From positions 1-64,000 of the forward strand of contig NZ_MCBX01000008.1 in assembly GCF_001723685.1 (NCBI RefSeq): a stretch of DNA of 64,000 bases, given 5' to 3'. Under the pieces are notes generated by a model. The model worked only from the letters and a program-made list of their open reading frames with translations, was not told the DNA's origin and did not search any database. The translations under genes were made by a program, and so were the position numbers. The stretch's first letter is position 1. Every line of letters begins with the position of its first letter. This DNA is from Candidatus Marithrix sp. Canyon 246 (GTDB taxonomy: Bacteria; Pseudomonadota; Gammaproteobacteria; Beggiatoales; Beggiatoaceae). This document shows positions 28,473 through 38,040 of this stretch, in pieces.

Positions 28473-28604
28473 TTAATCAACCAACAAATATACGCCTAAT
28501 GCAATTAGCAAAGAACAAGCTAATGCCATCCAATCTTCATGACGATCAGTATTAAAGATTGTTAAAGCTGAACCACGTTTAAATTTAATTTGTTCTTTAG
28601 ACAT
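28473..28604 (-). CDS. 43-residue membrane protein, copy 2
   Basis: The 43-residue protein is identical to that of 21373-21504; the only nucleotide difference I find in 132 bases is one synonymous change in a serine codon (TCC/TCA). The ribosome site (GGAG, upstream of the ATG) is kept. Flanking genes in this copy are all broken, so this peptide is still open despite decay around it. Expression would have to come from upstream, where only an esterase remnant is left. Confidence 0.7.
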   Translation of the reverse strand: MSKEQIKFKRGSALTIFNTDRHEDWMALACSLLIALGVYLLVD

Positions 28605-28610
28605 TTTTTT

Positions 28611-28786
28611 ATATCTCCATAAAATTAGTAATGAATGAACTTATATCATTTATTTCTACTTAATTCAGCATAATTTAAAGAAATCACATTATCAATTATA
28701 CCATGTAACCAAATTATACTAGCATTAGCTGCTTGTGGTGGTTCTATAAAAGTAGAGAGTTTAGACGGTCTTTGAACTATATTAAG
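28611..28786 (-). pseudogene. Carboxylesterase gene remnant, copy 2, plus flank
   Basis: Same two deletion joins as the remnant at 21510-21690, and near-identical in sequence up to gtctttgaactatattaagt. This supports duplication after the deletions occurred. Confidence 0.85.
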
Positions 28787-28874
28787 TTTTATCTTTATTT
28801 GTTAAAATTGTTGGTGCATAAGGCAAAATGTTGTGGTTTAAATAAATTATCACACATATTTTAGCATATTATGT

Positions 28875-29050
28875 CATTACCAAACACCGCTTAGGGATAA
28901 ATCCCCAAGCTCAAAGCTAAAGTCACCTAAAGGTGACTATTCCACTTAGCTATATCACTGTGTTAGTCTGCTTAAGCAGACTTTAGCTTTGAGCCTTGGA
29001 ATTTATTCCTAGGCGGTGTTTGGTAATGGCAAAAAGGCAATGGGTAACAT
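28875..29050. mobile_element. MITE-like element, CCAAACACCGCC family, copy 2
   Basis: cattaccaaacaccgcttag at 28875 is mirrored by ctaggcggtgtttggtaatg ending at 29028, with inner stems (agctcaaagctaaagtc; gactttagctttgagcc). gggtaacat at 29042-29050 is a remnant of the outer repeat seen in the 27 kb copy. Confidence 0.75.
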
Positions 29051-29064
29051 GAGGTAGAAAGTTT

Positions 29065-29097
29065 AGACCTGTCAGGTTTTTAAAACCTGACAGGTCT
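29065..29097. repeat. AGACCTGTCAGG...CCTGACAGGTCT hairpin copy 4
   Basis: A 33-base palindrome with tttttaaaa at the centre, followed by gagagtttttc. It lies downstream of the esterase operon remnant (minus strand). Confidence 0.75.
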
Positions 29098-29126
29098 GAG
29101 AGTTTTTCTTCTTGATCATTTAATGA

Positions 29127-29236
29127 TAATTATCACTAGACATTGGGGATAATTCATACATGAATTCAATCCAGTTTGTGCTACTTCGCTGAATATTTAT
29201 TTCAACTTCATGATTTAATTTGTTCTTTAGACATTT
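29127..29236 (-). pseudogene. Remnants of usp and of the 43-residue gene, copy 3
   Basis: Immediately after the intact esterase stop come the ATG and first codons of the 43-residue gene (MSKEQIK), then scraps of usp (HEVEINIQR; TGLNS; the end near cactagacattgggg). The order est-smORF-usp is the same as in copies 1 and 2, showing the ancestral operon. Confidence 0.8.
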
Positions 29237-29896
29237 TTATATCTCCATAAAATTAGTAATGAATGAACTTATATCATTTATTTCTTCTGGGTGAACTGTG
29301 TGTTCCATATAATATTGATGCCATTCAATATCATAATTGAGTTTTTTCAATCTTTCCCTACTTAATTCAGCATAATTTAAGGAAATCACATTATCAATTA
29401 TACCATGTGCCATAAATATTGGAATATTACGATTAGCGGCATGAATTTCATCTTCTACTGTATCGTTTAATGGCAAATAACTAGAAAGTGCTATAATTCC
29501 ACCAAGCGGTTGCGAATAGCGTAATCCTGTATGTAAAGCCATCGTTCCTCCTTGAGAAAATCCAGCTAAAAATATTTTTTCTGAACTAATACCCTTATTA
29601 ATTTCTGTTTGAATCAACTCACAAATGATTTTATCAGCTTCATATATGCCTTTAGCATCTTGAGGAGCGGTTTTGTCTAATCCTAAAATATCATACCATC
29701 CTCGCATGACCATATTGCCATTAATAGTAATCCTACGTTCAGGAGCATGAGGAAAAATAAAACGTGTTCTATCGCTTATCGTTTTAGCTAACTCAGTAAC
29801 TATAAATTCAAAACCATGCCCATCATCACCTAAGCCATGTAACCAAATTATACTAGCATTAGCTGCTTGTGGTGGTTCTATGATAATTGTTTGCAT
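29237..29896 (-). CDS. Carboxylesterase/phospholipase (alpha/beta hydrolase)
   Basis: A 219-residue esterase with IIWLHGLGDDGHGFEF at the oxyanion strand, nucleophile elbow AGFSQGGTMAL (Ser114), Asp168 (AHGIIDNVI) and His199 (MEHTVHPEEI). The family hydrolyses carboxyl esters of short acyl chains and sometimes lysophospholipids or protein thioesters. It shares one base with the trhP stop upstream, so it closes a ksgA-trhP-est operon. Its stop lies inside the ribosome site region of the 43-residue gene that once followed. This is the intact copy; two remnants lie at 21510 and 28611. Confidence 0.92.
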   Translation of the reverse strand: MQTIIIEPPQAANASIIWLHGLGDDGHGFEFIVTELAKTISDRTRFIFPHAPERRITINGNMVMRGWYDILGLDKTAPQDAKGIYEADKIICELIQTEINKGISSEKIFLAGFSQGGTMALHTGLRYSQPLGGIIALSSYLPLNDTVEDEIHAANRNIPIFMAHGIIDNVISLNYAELSRERLKKLNYDIEWHQYYMEHTVHPEEINDISSFITNFMEI

Positions 29897-31125
29897 TATT
29901 TATCATCGCCTTGCAATTCTCTTAGCAATAAGCCATATTTAAATTCACTGTTGATTGGTTTGCGAATTCGCACAATATGCCCTGATCCCGGGGCTACTGA
30001 TATGCTTTCGCCTTTTTTATTTTCAATATGTTCCAGCGTGAAATATTCTGGCTGAGCTTGGGCTGACATTAATTCTAAACGGTCTCCTACGCTAAAACGA
30101 TTTTTTACGTCTATTTCTAACAAATTTTTGTCTTGACTGATAATTTCTCCAACAAATTGTTGACGCTGGTGAAGTGAATTGCCAGTTTCATAGTTTTGAT
30201 ATGCTTCTGGTACATGGCGACGGAAGAAGCCTTCTGTATAGCCGCGATTGGCTAGTTTTTCTAGTTCAGCCATGAGATTCATATCAAAAGGTTTACCAGC
30301 AGCCTTATTGTCTATGGCTTGACGATAGACTTGTGCAGTTCGTGCAGCGTAATAATGTGATTTAGTTCGCCCTTCAATTTTTAAACAATCTATGCCTATA
30401 TCCATTAATTGTTCTACATGCTGAACCGCACGTAAATCTTTGGAATTCATAATATATGTACCATTTTCATCTTCCATAATTGGCATAGGGTCATCTGGGC
30501 GTTTTGGTTCTTGAACCTTATATTCCCAACGGCAGGCATTGGTACAAGTGCCTTGATTAGCATCACGATGGTTCATATAACCAGACAATAGACAACGCCC
30601 AGAATAAGCTATACATAAGGCTCCATGTATAAACACTTCTAATTCAATATCTGGACATTGTTCGCGAATTTCGGCAACATCATCTAAGGAAATTTCCCTA
30701 GATAAAATAATCCGAGTTAAACCAAAATTTTTCCAAAATTTCACCGCAGCATAATTCATAGTATTGGCTTGTACTGACAAATGAATTGGTACATCAGACC
30801 AACGTTCTCGCACTAACATAATTAACCCGGGATCAGCCATAATTAAAGCATCTGGCTGCATTGCAATGATAGGTTCCATATCATCAATAAAGGTTTTTAA
30901 CTTAGCATTATGAGGTAATAAATTAGTAGCCAGAAAAAATTTCTTGCCTAATGTATGAGTTTCATCAATAGCAGTTTTTAAATTATCTAAATGCTTAAAA
31001 TCATTTTGACGTACTCGCAAACTATAACGCGGTTGCCCTGCATAAACAGCATCAGCTCCATAAGCAAAAGCATAACGCATATTTTTCAGAGTGCCGGCTG
31101 GTGATAATAATTCAGGTTTTTTCAT
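29896..31125 (-). CDS. trhP: U32 peptidase-like tRNA hydroxylation protein TrhP (YegQ)
   Basis: A 409-residue U32-family protein: ELLSPAGTLKNMRYAFAYGA at the N-terminus, SVQANTMNYAAVKFWKNFGL, EVFIHGALCIAYSGRC and the cysteine cluster NQGTCTNACRWEY that probably binds iron-sulfur. In Escherichia coli TrhP (YegQ) supports prephenate-dependent formation of 5-hydroxyuridine at tRNA position 34. Proteolysis is the older annotation of U32. It overlaps ksgA by 14 bases and the esterase by one. Confidence 0.9.
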   Translation of the reverse strand: MKKPELLSPAGTLKNMRYAFAYGADAVYAGQPRYSLRVRQNDFKHLDNLKTAIDETHTLGKKFFLATNLLPHNAKLKTFIDDMEPIIAMQPDALIMADPGLIMLVRERWSDVPIHLSVQANTMNYAAVKFWKNFGLTRIILSREISLDDVAEIREQCPDIELEVFIHGALCIAYSGRCLLSGYMNHRDANQGTCTNACRWEYKVQEPKRPDDPMPIMEDENGTYIMNSKDLRAVQHVEQLMDIGIDCLKIEGRTKSHYYAARTAQVYRQAIDNKAAGKPFDMNLMAELEKLANRGYTEGFFRRHVPEAYQNYETGNSLHQRQQFVGEIISQDKNLLEIDVKNRFSVGDRLELMSAQAQPEYFTLEHIENKKGESISVAPGSGHIVRIRKPINSEFKYGLLLRELQGDDK

Positions 31126-31879
31126 GATTGGCTAATAGTGCAAATTGTTGTAAGGTTAAAGTTTCAGCGCGAGCTTGTGGATTGATGCCCAAAGCTTCTA
31201 TGTCTATTATATCAAGTAAATGTTTTAAGTTATTACGTAAAGTTTTACGCCGCTGTGCAAATGCGCTAGTAACTAACTTAGCAAAATATTGCAGATCATT
31301 AACAATAACTGGCGGTTTATAGTAAGGTATTAATTGCACTACACTAGAATCTACTTTAGGTGCTGGTGTAAAAGAATCGGGGCTAACATCAAATAATTTT
31401 TCCATTTGGCAATAATATTGCAACATGACAGATAAACGTCCATATGCAGAACTTGAAGGAGCGGCAATCATACGATCAACCACTTCTTTTTGTAGCATAA
31501 AAGTCATATCCATTATATCATGTTGATATTTAAGCAAATGAAATAATAAAGGTGTAGATATATTATAAGGTAAATTACCGACTATTCTAAGCGGCAAGCC
31601 ATTAGTCATTAATTGCTTAAAATCAAATTTCAAAACATCAGCATTATAAATACCTACTTTTAAGCTTTTGAGATTTTCAATCAAATCACGATCAAGTTCT
31701 ATCACATCTAATTGGCAATTAGACTCAAGCAAAGGATGTGTTAATGCCCCCATACCCGGTCCAATTTCCACTATATGTTGTTTAGATTTAGGCGCAATCG
31801 CGCTTATAATTGCTTGAATCACATAATTATCATGAAGAAAATTTTGACCAAAACGTTTACGAGGGTTATGATATTTCAT
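31112..31879 (-). CDS. rsmA: 16S rRNA dimethyladenosine transferase RsmA/KsgA
   Basis: A 255-residue SAM-dependent enzyme that dimethylates A1518 and A1519 of 16S rRNA. The N-terminal RKRFGQNFLHD, SAM motif VEIGPGMGALTHPL and target-base motif VGNLPYNISTPLL are all present, as is the C-terminal helical domain (FAQRRKTLRNNLKHL). Length is slightly below the usual 268-273 residues. It heads the operon with trhP and est and faces a divergent small gene 33 bases away. Confidence 0.96.
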   Translation of the reverse strand: MKYHNPRKRFGQNFLHDNYVIQAIISAIAPKSKQHIVEIGPGMGALTHPLLESNCQLDVIELDRDLIENLKSLKVGIYNADVLKFDFKQLMTNGLPLRIVGNLPYNISTPLLFHLLKYQHDIMDMTFMLQKEVVDRMIAAPSSSAYGRLSVMLQYYCQMEKLFDVSPDSFTPAPKVDSSVVQLIPYYKPPVIVNDLQYFAKLVTSAFAQRRKTLRNNLKHLLDIIDIEALGINPQARAETLTLQQFALLANHEKT

Positions 31880-31912
31880 AATCTATAAGATATATTAAGA
31901 GAATAAACCAAT

Positions 31913-32359
31913 ATGAATACTAACCCATTATTATCAACTTGGGAATCCTATCAGACTTCTCAAGCTTGTTTTCAAGCTGTAACAGGGATAAACGAAAACA
32001 AAATTGAACGCAGTAAAAGCGATATTGAGGATTTATTTGTATTATTATTATGGATAAAATTTGAACAATTCATTAGATATTATTTGCAAGAGAAGAGTAA
32101 AAACAAATTATATGATACATCAGCTCCTATTAACTTAACTAGTTTTATATTTGCATCTTTTGAAAAAGATGAAAAATTTTGGAATCCGATAGAATTATTA
32201 GAATTATTGGAAAGAACATTATCTATATCTGAAGACTTAATAGATGAAGCTCAACAAATATCAGTTTTTGCTTATAACATTTTAAAAAAGCAGGAATCAA
32301 AAATTACAGTGAATTATGCTTATGAAACTTTAACTAAAATTGTCAAATTGATGATTTAA
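31913..32359 (+). CDS. Small helical protein of unknown function
   Basis: The 148-residue product is soluble, acidic and predicted alpha-helical (RSKSDIEDLFVLLLWIKFEQ, ELLELLERTLSISEDLIDEA). A HEPN-like arrangement is conceivable, but no RxxxxH motif is seen. AAGAGAATAA precedes the ATG. The gene is divergent from ksgA and its 3' end overlaps the convergent yraN gene by four bases. No family recognised. Confidence 0.55.
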   Translation: MNTNPLLSTWESYQTSQACFQAVTGINENKIERSKSDIEDLFVLLLWIKFEQFIRYYLQEKSKNKLYDTSAPINLTSFIFASFEKDEKFWNPIELLELLERTLSISEDLIDEAQQISVFAYNILKKQESKITVNYAYETLTKIVKLMI

Positions 32360-32733
32360 ATACGAAAAGCATCACTAATCCAAGATAGTTGTGGATTGGT
32401 GGTATTACCACTAATTAATACTGCATCAAAACGACAAGAAAATTGTTGCGCCCATTTATGAGTGTGCAAATAATAAGTAGCGGTTTTTATAATACGTTGT
32501 TGTTTACGAAAATCAATACTTTCTAAACTACCACCATAGATACGACTATTTTTTCGATAACGCACTTCTATAAAAGCTACTATAGTTTTATCTAAAAAAA
32601 TCAGATCGATTTCTCCGGTTTTGCAACGAAAATTACGTTCAATAGGCTTTAAACCTTGTTGACATAAATAATTATGGGCTAAATTTTCAGCCCATTGCCC
32701 TTGAGAAACTGCTGTTATTGAATTGTTAATCAT
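32356..32733 (-). CDS. yraN: YraN/UPF0102 nuclease-fold protein
   Basis: The 125-residue protein shows the UPF0102 pattern: GQWAENLAHNYLCQQGLKPI, FRCKTGEIDLIFLDKTIVAF and IEVRYRKN, that is the E...EIDL...EVR triad of a PD-(D/E)XK fold. Its role is unknown in most bacteria; a link to DNA processing is presumed. It converges with and slightly overlaps the gene at 31913. Confidence 0.9.
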   Translation of the reverse strand: MINNSITAVSQGQWAENLAHNYLCQQGLKPIERNFRCKTGEIDLIFLDKTIVAFIEVRYRKNSRIYGGSLESIDFRKQQRIIKTATYYLHTHKWAQQFSCRFDAVLISGNTTNPQLSWISDAFRI

Positions 32734-32855
32734 TGATTAATTTTTTCCATTGTATATTATTATACAATATAAATTATTATTCACAATAAATCTCTAAAAA
32801 AATCATGCAATACTGATGAGGCTGGGGATTTTTGTTTGCAACATGGAATTGGAGT

Positions 32856-32888
32856 AAACCTGACAGGTTTTTAAAACCTGTCAGGTTT
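32856..32888. repeat. AAACCTGACAGG...CCTGTCAGGTTT hairpin copy 5
   Basis: A 33-base near-perfect palindrome ending ten bases beyond the stop codon (32899) of the minus-strand LRR protein gene, so it is positioned as a transcript end. Confidence 0.8.
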
Positions 32889-32898
32889 GTTCAACTAA

Positions 32899-35800
32899 TT
32901 ATTTAGGCAAAGCAAACAATCTTTGTTCTGTTCCATCAGGATAAGTAATCATAACATCATTGCTATCTGGGATTTCTGTTACTTTATAATCTAAACGCCC
33001 TTTAATTTTTTGACCATCAATTTCAAATTTTCCTAGAGCTGACATATCTGCTGGGGATGGGTAGAGTATTTGTTCTCGTTTTTCTCCTTTTTCATCTTCA
33101 AATATTAGGGCTATATTGCCATCTTCTTTGGTAATAAAGCCGTTTGGTGTATCTTTATCAACTATTCTTGAGGCTAAATCTGCTCTGCCGCTATACTAAT
33201 ACTTACTTCTGGTAAATTAATTTTAATTAAAGCTTCTTTAAAAGTTGACATATCTTGTACCGCTGGAAAAGCTAATACCTCTATTTGTGTATCAGTTTTA
33301 AAGCGCACTGTTTGTCCAGATTCGAGTTGCAAACCTTCTGCTTCTGATAAATGCTTTACTTTCATTGGATTGACAGCATAGCGTGTTGTTTCTATATCCA
33401 AATAGATAAAACCTTTGTCGTGTTGAAGAACTGTTAGTTCTGGTGGCGCAAATTCTTGCAGGCGATTAATTGCTGGTAAAATACCTTCTCCTCCTAGCAC
33501 TGGATCAGCGGATAAATCTATGCTTTCTCCTTTTTTAGGTAAAGTTTCAGTTAAATCAACATCTGCTGGAATATTTTCCGTTTTAGTGAAACGCACGCCA
33601 CTAGCTAACTTAACATCAGTTGGGATTTCTACACCATCTGCAATGATAACATCTGTTAATTGGGTTTGTGGTTCTACTGTCAAATGTTGCAATACTGCTG
33701 GTTTTTTAGGAGTGCCGCTAATTGTTCCTGCTAGTTTGCCACCAATAATTGTTGCATTTTCTCCTAAAGATACATTTTTTATAGTACCTTCATTTTTGAT
33801 TTTTCCTGTGAGAATTCCGCCTTCAATTGAACATTTTGGTTCTATTTTGGCATCATTTATAGTTCCTTCATTTTTTATTGTGCAGTTGATGTTAGTTCCA
33901 ACACTGGAACCTGTTGGTTCTGATGTTGTTTGTTGCGATGGTACAGAAATTTGAGCTGGATCCACTTTAATATTAAATGTTTGAGCCGCTGATGTATCAA
34001 TACCATCACTTAATATTACTGTAACAACCGCGCTGCCAGCCGCCGCTGGAGTAAAACTTAATTTTCCATTTGCATCAATTGCAGGTTGGACTGCAAATAT
34101 TCTATTATTATCATTAGTTACTGTAAAACTTAGAGTTTGTGATGCTTCATTGCTTGGTCCAGCGGATATATTCGTTGCCCAATTCGGAATTGTTTGCGCT
34201 CCGGAATTTGTGTAAACAGTTGGATCAGCTCCTTTGGTGAATGATGGAATGTCATTTACTGGATTGACTGTTATATTGATAGTATCTGTATCTGTTAAGC
34301 TTTGATCATTTACTTCAATTTGTATTGTTGCATTACCATAAAAGTCAGCAATTGAAATAAAAATAATATCCTCTAAAGCTGTATTAATATCTGTTACAGT
34401 TCCTGTGAATACCATTTTAGCATCATTTGTTCCTGTGCCAGTTGTGAATGTTAATCCAGTAAGTTTATTTAAAGTAACTGTTCCATTAGTCACTGTCAAT
34501 TTAATTTTAATTGGATTAGTTCCAGCATCATTATCTGTAATTCCAAGCTGATTACTATTTTCTGTAGAAAAAATCAGTGTGGAACCTTCATTTATAGTTT
34601 GATTTGTTGGAACAGTATTGATTGGTTTGTCATTGGTAACAATAGTTGTAGTTTCAGTCACATTATTATTACTTGTATCAGGATCAAGTATATCAGAACT
34701 AATCTCAACCTTATTACTAATATCACCTGTCGTACTAAGAGCTGTTACTTTAATTGTAATTGAATTCGCTGAAGTTATAGATAGACTATTAAGCGTACAA
34801 GTTACTGTGCCACTAGATTCGTTACATGTCCAACCAGTGCCGCTTGCACTTATAAATGTAGTTCCGCTAGGCAAGGTATCAATAATGCTGATATTAGTTG
34901 CTTCATTTGGACCAAGGTTTTTCACTGTTAAAGTATAAGTTATCTGATTGTCAATATTTACTGGATCTGATAAATCAGTTTGAGTTATTTGTAAATCTGC
35001 TGTTTTTTCTGGAGTTGTCGCATTTACTTCTGCACTGAATGAACTAGTTAAAGCATTTTGCTGACTACCATGCGCCGCTGTATAAGTTTCTATCACAAAA
35101 TAATATTTTGTCTGATCTGTTAAACCATTAACATTATAATTGTTCGTATATTTATTTCCAGTATTTGTAGAAGCAGCAGTATAAGGACCACCAGAAGTAT
35201 TAGCATATTTGACTTGATAATGTCCACTATAATAATTAAAAGGAATAGTTGTCCATGATATGCGGATAGTATCAGCATCAATTGCTGTAGCTGTTACATT
35301 AGTTGGTGGTACTGTTTGAGTATTTTTCCAATCAGAGTCTTTTCTTTTGAAAAATTCGATTAAATTCGCATTGGATGCAGTTAATTTATTGTAGCCTAAA
35401 TCTAAAGATGATAAATTAGTTAGGCTGGTTAATGAGCTAGGAATATCTCCGCTGAATTGATTATTTTGTAAATAAAGATATTGTACAGCAGTTAAATTAC
35501 TAAAATCAGGAACCACCGTTATTTGGTTGTTATATAATTCAAGAGACTTTAAAGCAATTAAATTACTTACATCAGGAATTTGAGTGAGCCGGTTACTCTT
35601 CAAGTTAATAGATTCTAAAGCCGTCAAAGCACTTAAATTAGGAACTTGAGTTAGTTGATTATTTTCTAAATTTAGAGATGTTAAAGCAGTAAAAACACTT
35701 AAATCAGGCACAATTCCAGTTAGATTTTTATAATATAGATTAAGAGATGTAACGCGCCCGCCAGAACAACCTATACCTTCCCAATTGGAGTATTAGTTTT

Positions 35801-36253
35801 AGTCCAATTTGAAATATCCCTCCAATTCGGACCACCAGTTTCATTATAAATAGCAATTAAAGCATCACATTCTGCACTTGAAATTTGGCTTTGCGTGGGA
35901 CATGTAGCAGGATTAACTGTTATATTAAATGTTTGTTTATCATTTTGTGAAGGTGAACCATCATCAGTTACTACAGCAGTCGCGCTATAAGAACCCGTTT
36001 TGCTGGGTTTCCAACTAAAAACACCACTACTAGAATTAATACTTGCACCAGAGGGTGCATTTTCAATACTAAAATTAAGTGTATCACCATCAGAATCAGT
36101 AGCTGTTACAGTAAAAGTTAAAGTATTACTAAGAACAATACTTTGTGGGGTGGCTATAGCATCCAAAACAGGAGGGCTATTCGCTGCAAAGGCAGTTTGT
36201 AAATGCCATAGCAGCGTAAGGAACATTATTAATTGATAAAAATATTTGGACAT
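32899..36253 (-). pseudogene. Large LRR/cadherin-like surface protein gene with two frameshifts
   Basis: Three consecutive frames join into one protein of about 1,110 residues. Frame 1 (36253-35771): signal peptide, an Ig/cadherin-like domain (TVTATDSDGDTLNFSIENAP) and the LRR cap (CDALIAIYNETGGPNWRDIS, up to TPIG). The frame then shifts at NWEGIGCSGGRVTSLNLYY. Frame 2 (to 33174): LRRs (LTSLNLENNQLTQVPNLSAL and repeats), fibronectin III, DUF11 (TLTVKNLGPNEATNISIID), two cadherin-like domains and a beta-helix-like region. Near 33185 the frame shifts again and adds ~95 residues to LFALPK at 32899. It was probably an exported adhesin. Alternatively the shifts are sequencing errors. Confidence 0.8.
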
Positions 36254-36353
36254 ATTATCTCACTCTGGTCATAATATATTAAATAAGGATCAGAAATATA
36301 TTATCATAAGTGAATAAATTATGATAATATAATCATCAATCTTACAACTAAAC
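36254..36353. other. Upstream region of the LRR gene
   Basis: AT-rich, with no coding. It precedes the signal-peptide start at 36253 and so should hold that gene's promoter. Confidence 0.4.
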
Positions 36354-36598
36354 TTTTTGCCATTACCAAACACCGCCTAGGAATAAATTCCAAGGCTCAA
36401 AGCTAAAGTCTGCTGAAGCAGACTAATGTAATGATAAATATTAGTTTTTAATTCTACATTACTGTTTTTTTAATAAGGTTTATGTAAAACTAAATAAATT
36501 TAATATTCCATAGTCTGCTTCAGCAGACTTGAGCTTTGAGCCTTGGAATTTATTCCTAGGCGGTGTTTGGTAATGACAAAATGCTAGTGCGTAACATT
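36354..36598. mobile_element. MITE-like element, CCAAACACCGCC family, copy 3
   Basis: tttttgccattaccaaacac at 36354 mirrors gtgtttggtaatgacaaaa near 36563-36581, and gtgcgtaacat (36587-36597) matches the terminal repeat of the 27 kb copy. Inner arms carry cctaggaataaattccaagg and agtctgctgaagcagact. The element is about 245 bases with an unrelated AT-rich centre. Confidence 0.8.
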
Positions 36599-36607
36599 AG
36601 TTACTAT

Positions 36608-36633
36608 CTGACAGGTTAAAAAAAACCTGTCAA
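36608..36633. repeat. CTGACAGGTT...AACCTGTCAG hairpin copy 6
   Basis: Imperfect palindrome ending four bases from the stop (36638) of the nuclease-domain frame on the minus strand. Confidence 0.75.
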
Positions 36634-36637
36634 GTTT

Positions 36638-38017
36638 CTATTCACCAACAATTTCCCAAACCAAGCGATCAAACCCCACAGCCACAACACTAATCAACTT
36701 CAATTTCAATTCATCACCATATTTATTCTGCAAACTAGTTTTATAACTAAGCAATTGTTTTTTAGCATCAGCGGCATTTTTCTTCACCAGAGCCAAAGCC
36801 TTTAATTTATCAACACTCATATCCCTAAGTTCTTTGCCGCTGACTGTTACCTCTGATAAACTTATATATTTGAGTTCTAATATAAAGTCAAAAATAGGAT
36901 ATTTACGTCGCTCTGGGCGAATCATCATACAAAACGGTTAAAAATGCTGTTTTTATAGTTAATTCATTAGCTAGTTTATAATCACGATTATCAAAAACTT
37001 TGAAATAATGTTGTTCCATAAAATCGCAGATTGCTTGCAAATCACCAGTTTGAAAAAACTCTTGAGCAAGTTTACCTGTTTGTTCACGTTCTGACTTTGT
37101 CAAATGTATTTCAAATAGCCGCTCAACATAAAGCTTACGTGCTACTAAATTAGGGATTTTAAAACGTAATTTTCCTAATTCTGTCTCACCATTTAAAGTT
37201 AAAATTCCTAAATAATACAACAAAGAAACAATAAATTGAGTATCTTTGTTAGCAGATAACATATCTTGAACACCAAAACGATCTACTAATTCAAACAGAC
37301 TTAATGGTGGATTTTCATTTAAAGCCTGAAATATTACAGATTCACCATTCAATAAACTTGAAACATAAGAAAGTTTACCTCTATCCATAGCCAAATTGTT
37401 ATCCAACATTTTACGGGGGAATTTACACTTGTTCTGAAAAAATTTCAGAAAATAAAGAACTAATGTTGGATTATAAACAAATTCCTGAATAGTTTCGTTA
37501 AAGCAATAACCATTATAAAAGCTTTTCATTATATGTAAGGCATCTTGTTCTTTTTGTTTAGATAATTTACATTGTATAACAATTTTGCTTAAAAGAGATT
37601 TAAGTTCAGATTCTCGAAAACCGGAGAAACACCAGTAATAAAAACTCGCTCTAAACCTTGCCCACTGGAACCTGATTTAACTGCTTTAAACAGAGTTTTT
37701 AATGAACTCTCTGCGGAAGTTAAAGCATCATAACGGCTATTGCTGATTTGATGTTTGCCCATCATTACTTCATTGGCGAAATTATCATATTCGTCAATAA
37801 ATAGATAGAGTTTATAAGGTGTTGTTCGCACTGCCCTTAATAAAGATAGAAATGATGCGATAGGATTTGATGAATTTATTGAAATAGAAATTTGTAATAT
37901 AGATTGGTAATAATTAGCAAAATCTTGGAAACGTTCGTTAAGATAATCCGATAGGCTTTTTTCAATTTGTTTACTATCACCCTCTGGGCTAATATTAGAA
38001 AAATCCCATTTCATCAC
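36638..38017 (-). pseudogene. AAA-ATPase-like/PD-(D/E)XK gene (DUF1703 type), truncated and frameshifted
   Basis: Three frames follow the order of the AAA-ATPase-like plus PDDEXK_9 family. Frame 1 (38017-37589): MMKWDFSNISPEGDSKQIEK, then YKLYLFIDEYDNFANEVMM (Walker B region) and VFITGVSPV. Frame 2 (from about 37610): FRESELKSLLSKI, MKSFYNGYCFNETIQEFVYN, then the helical linker. Frame 3 (36928-36638): the nuclease core FDFILELKYISLSE. The ~100 N-terminal residues with Walker A are missing. The family is common and multi-copy in many bacteria; role unknown, possibly defence. Confidence 0.85.
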
Positions 38018-38040
38018 TAATTATTCTCCGTTATAATCTA

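Larger units (their letters stand above)
28787..29126. other. Non-coding stretch with mobile-element-like repeats
   Basis: Apart from the MITE-like element (28875-29050) and a hairpin (29065-29097), I see no gene here. Confidence 0.6.
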
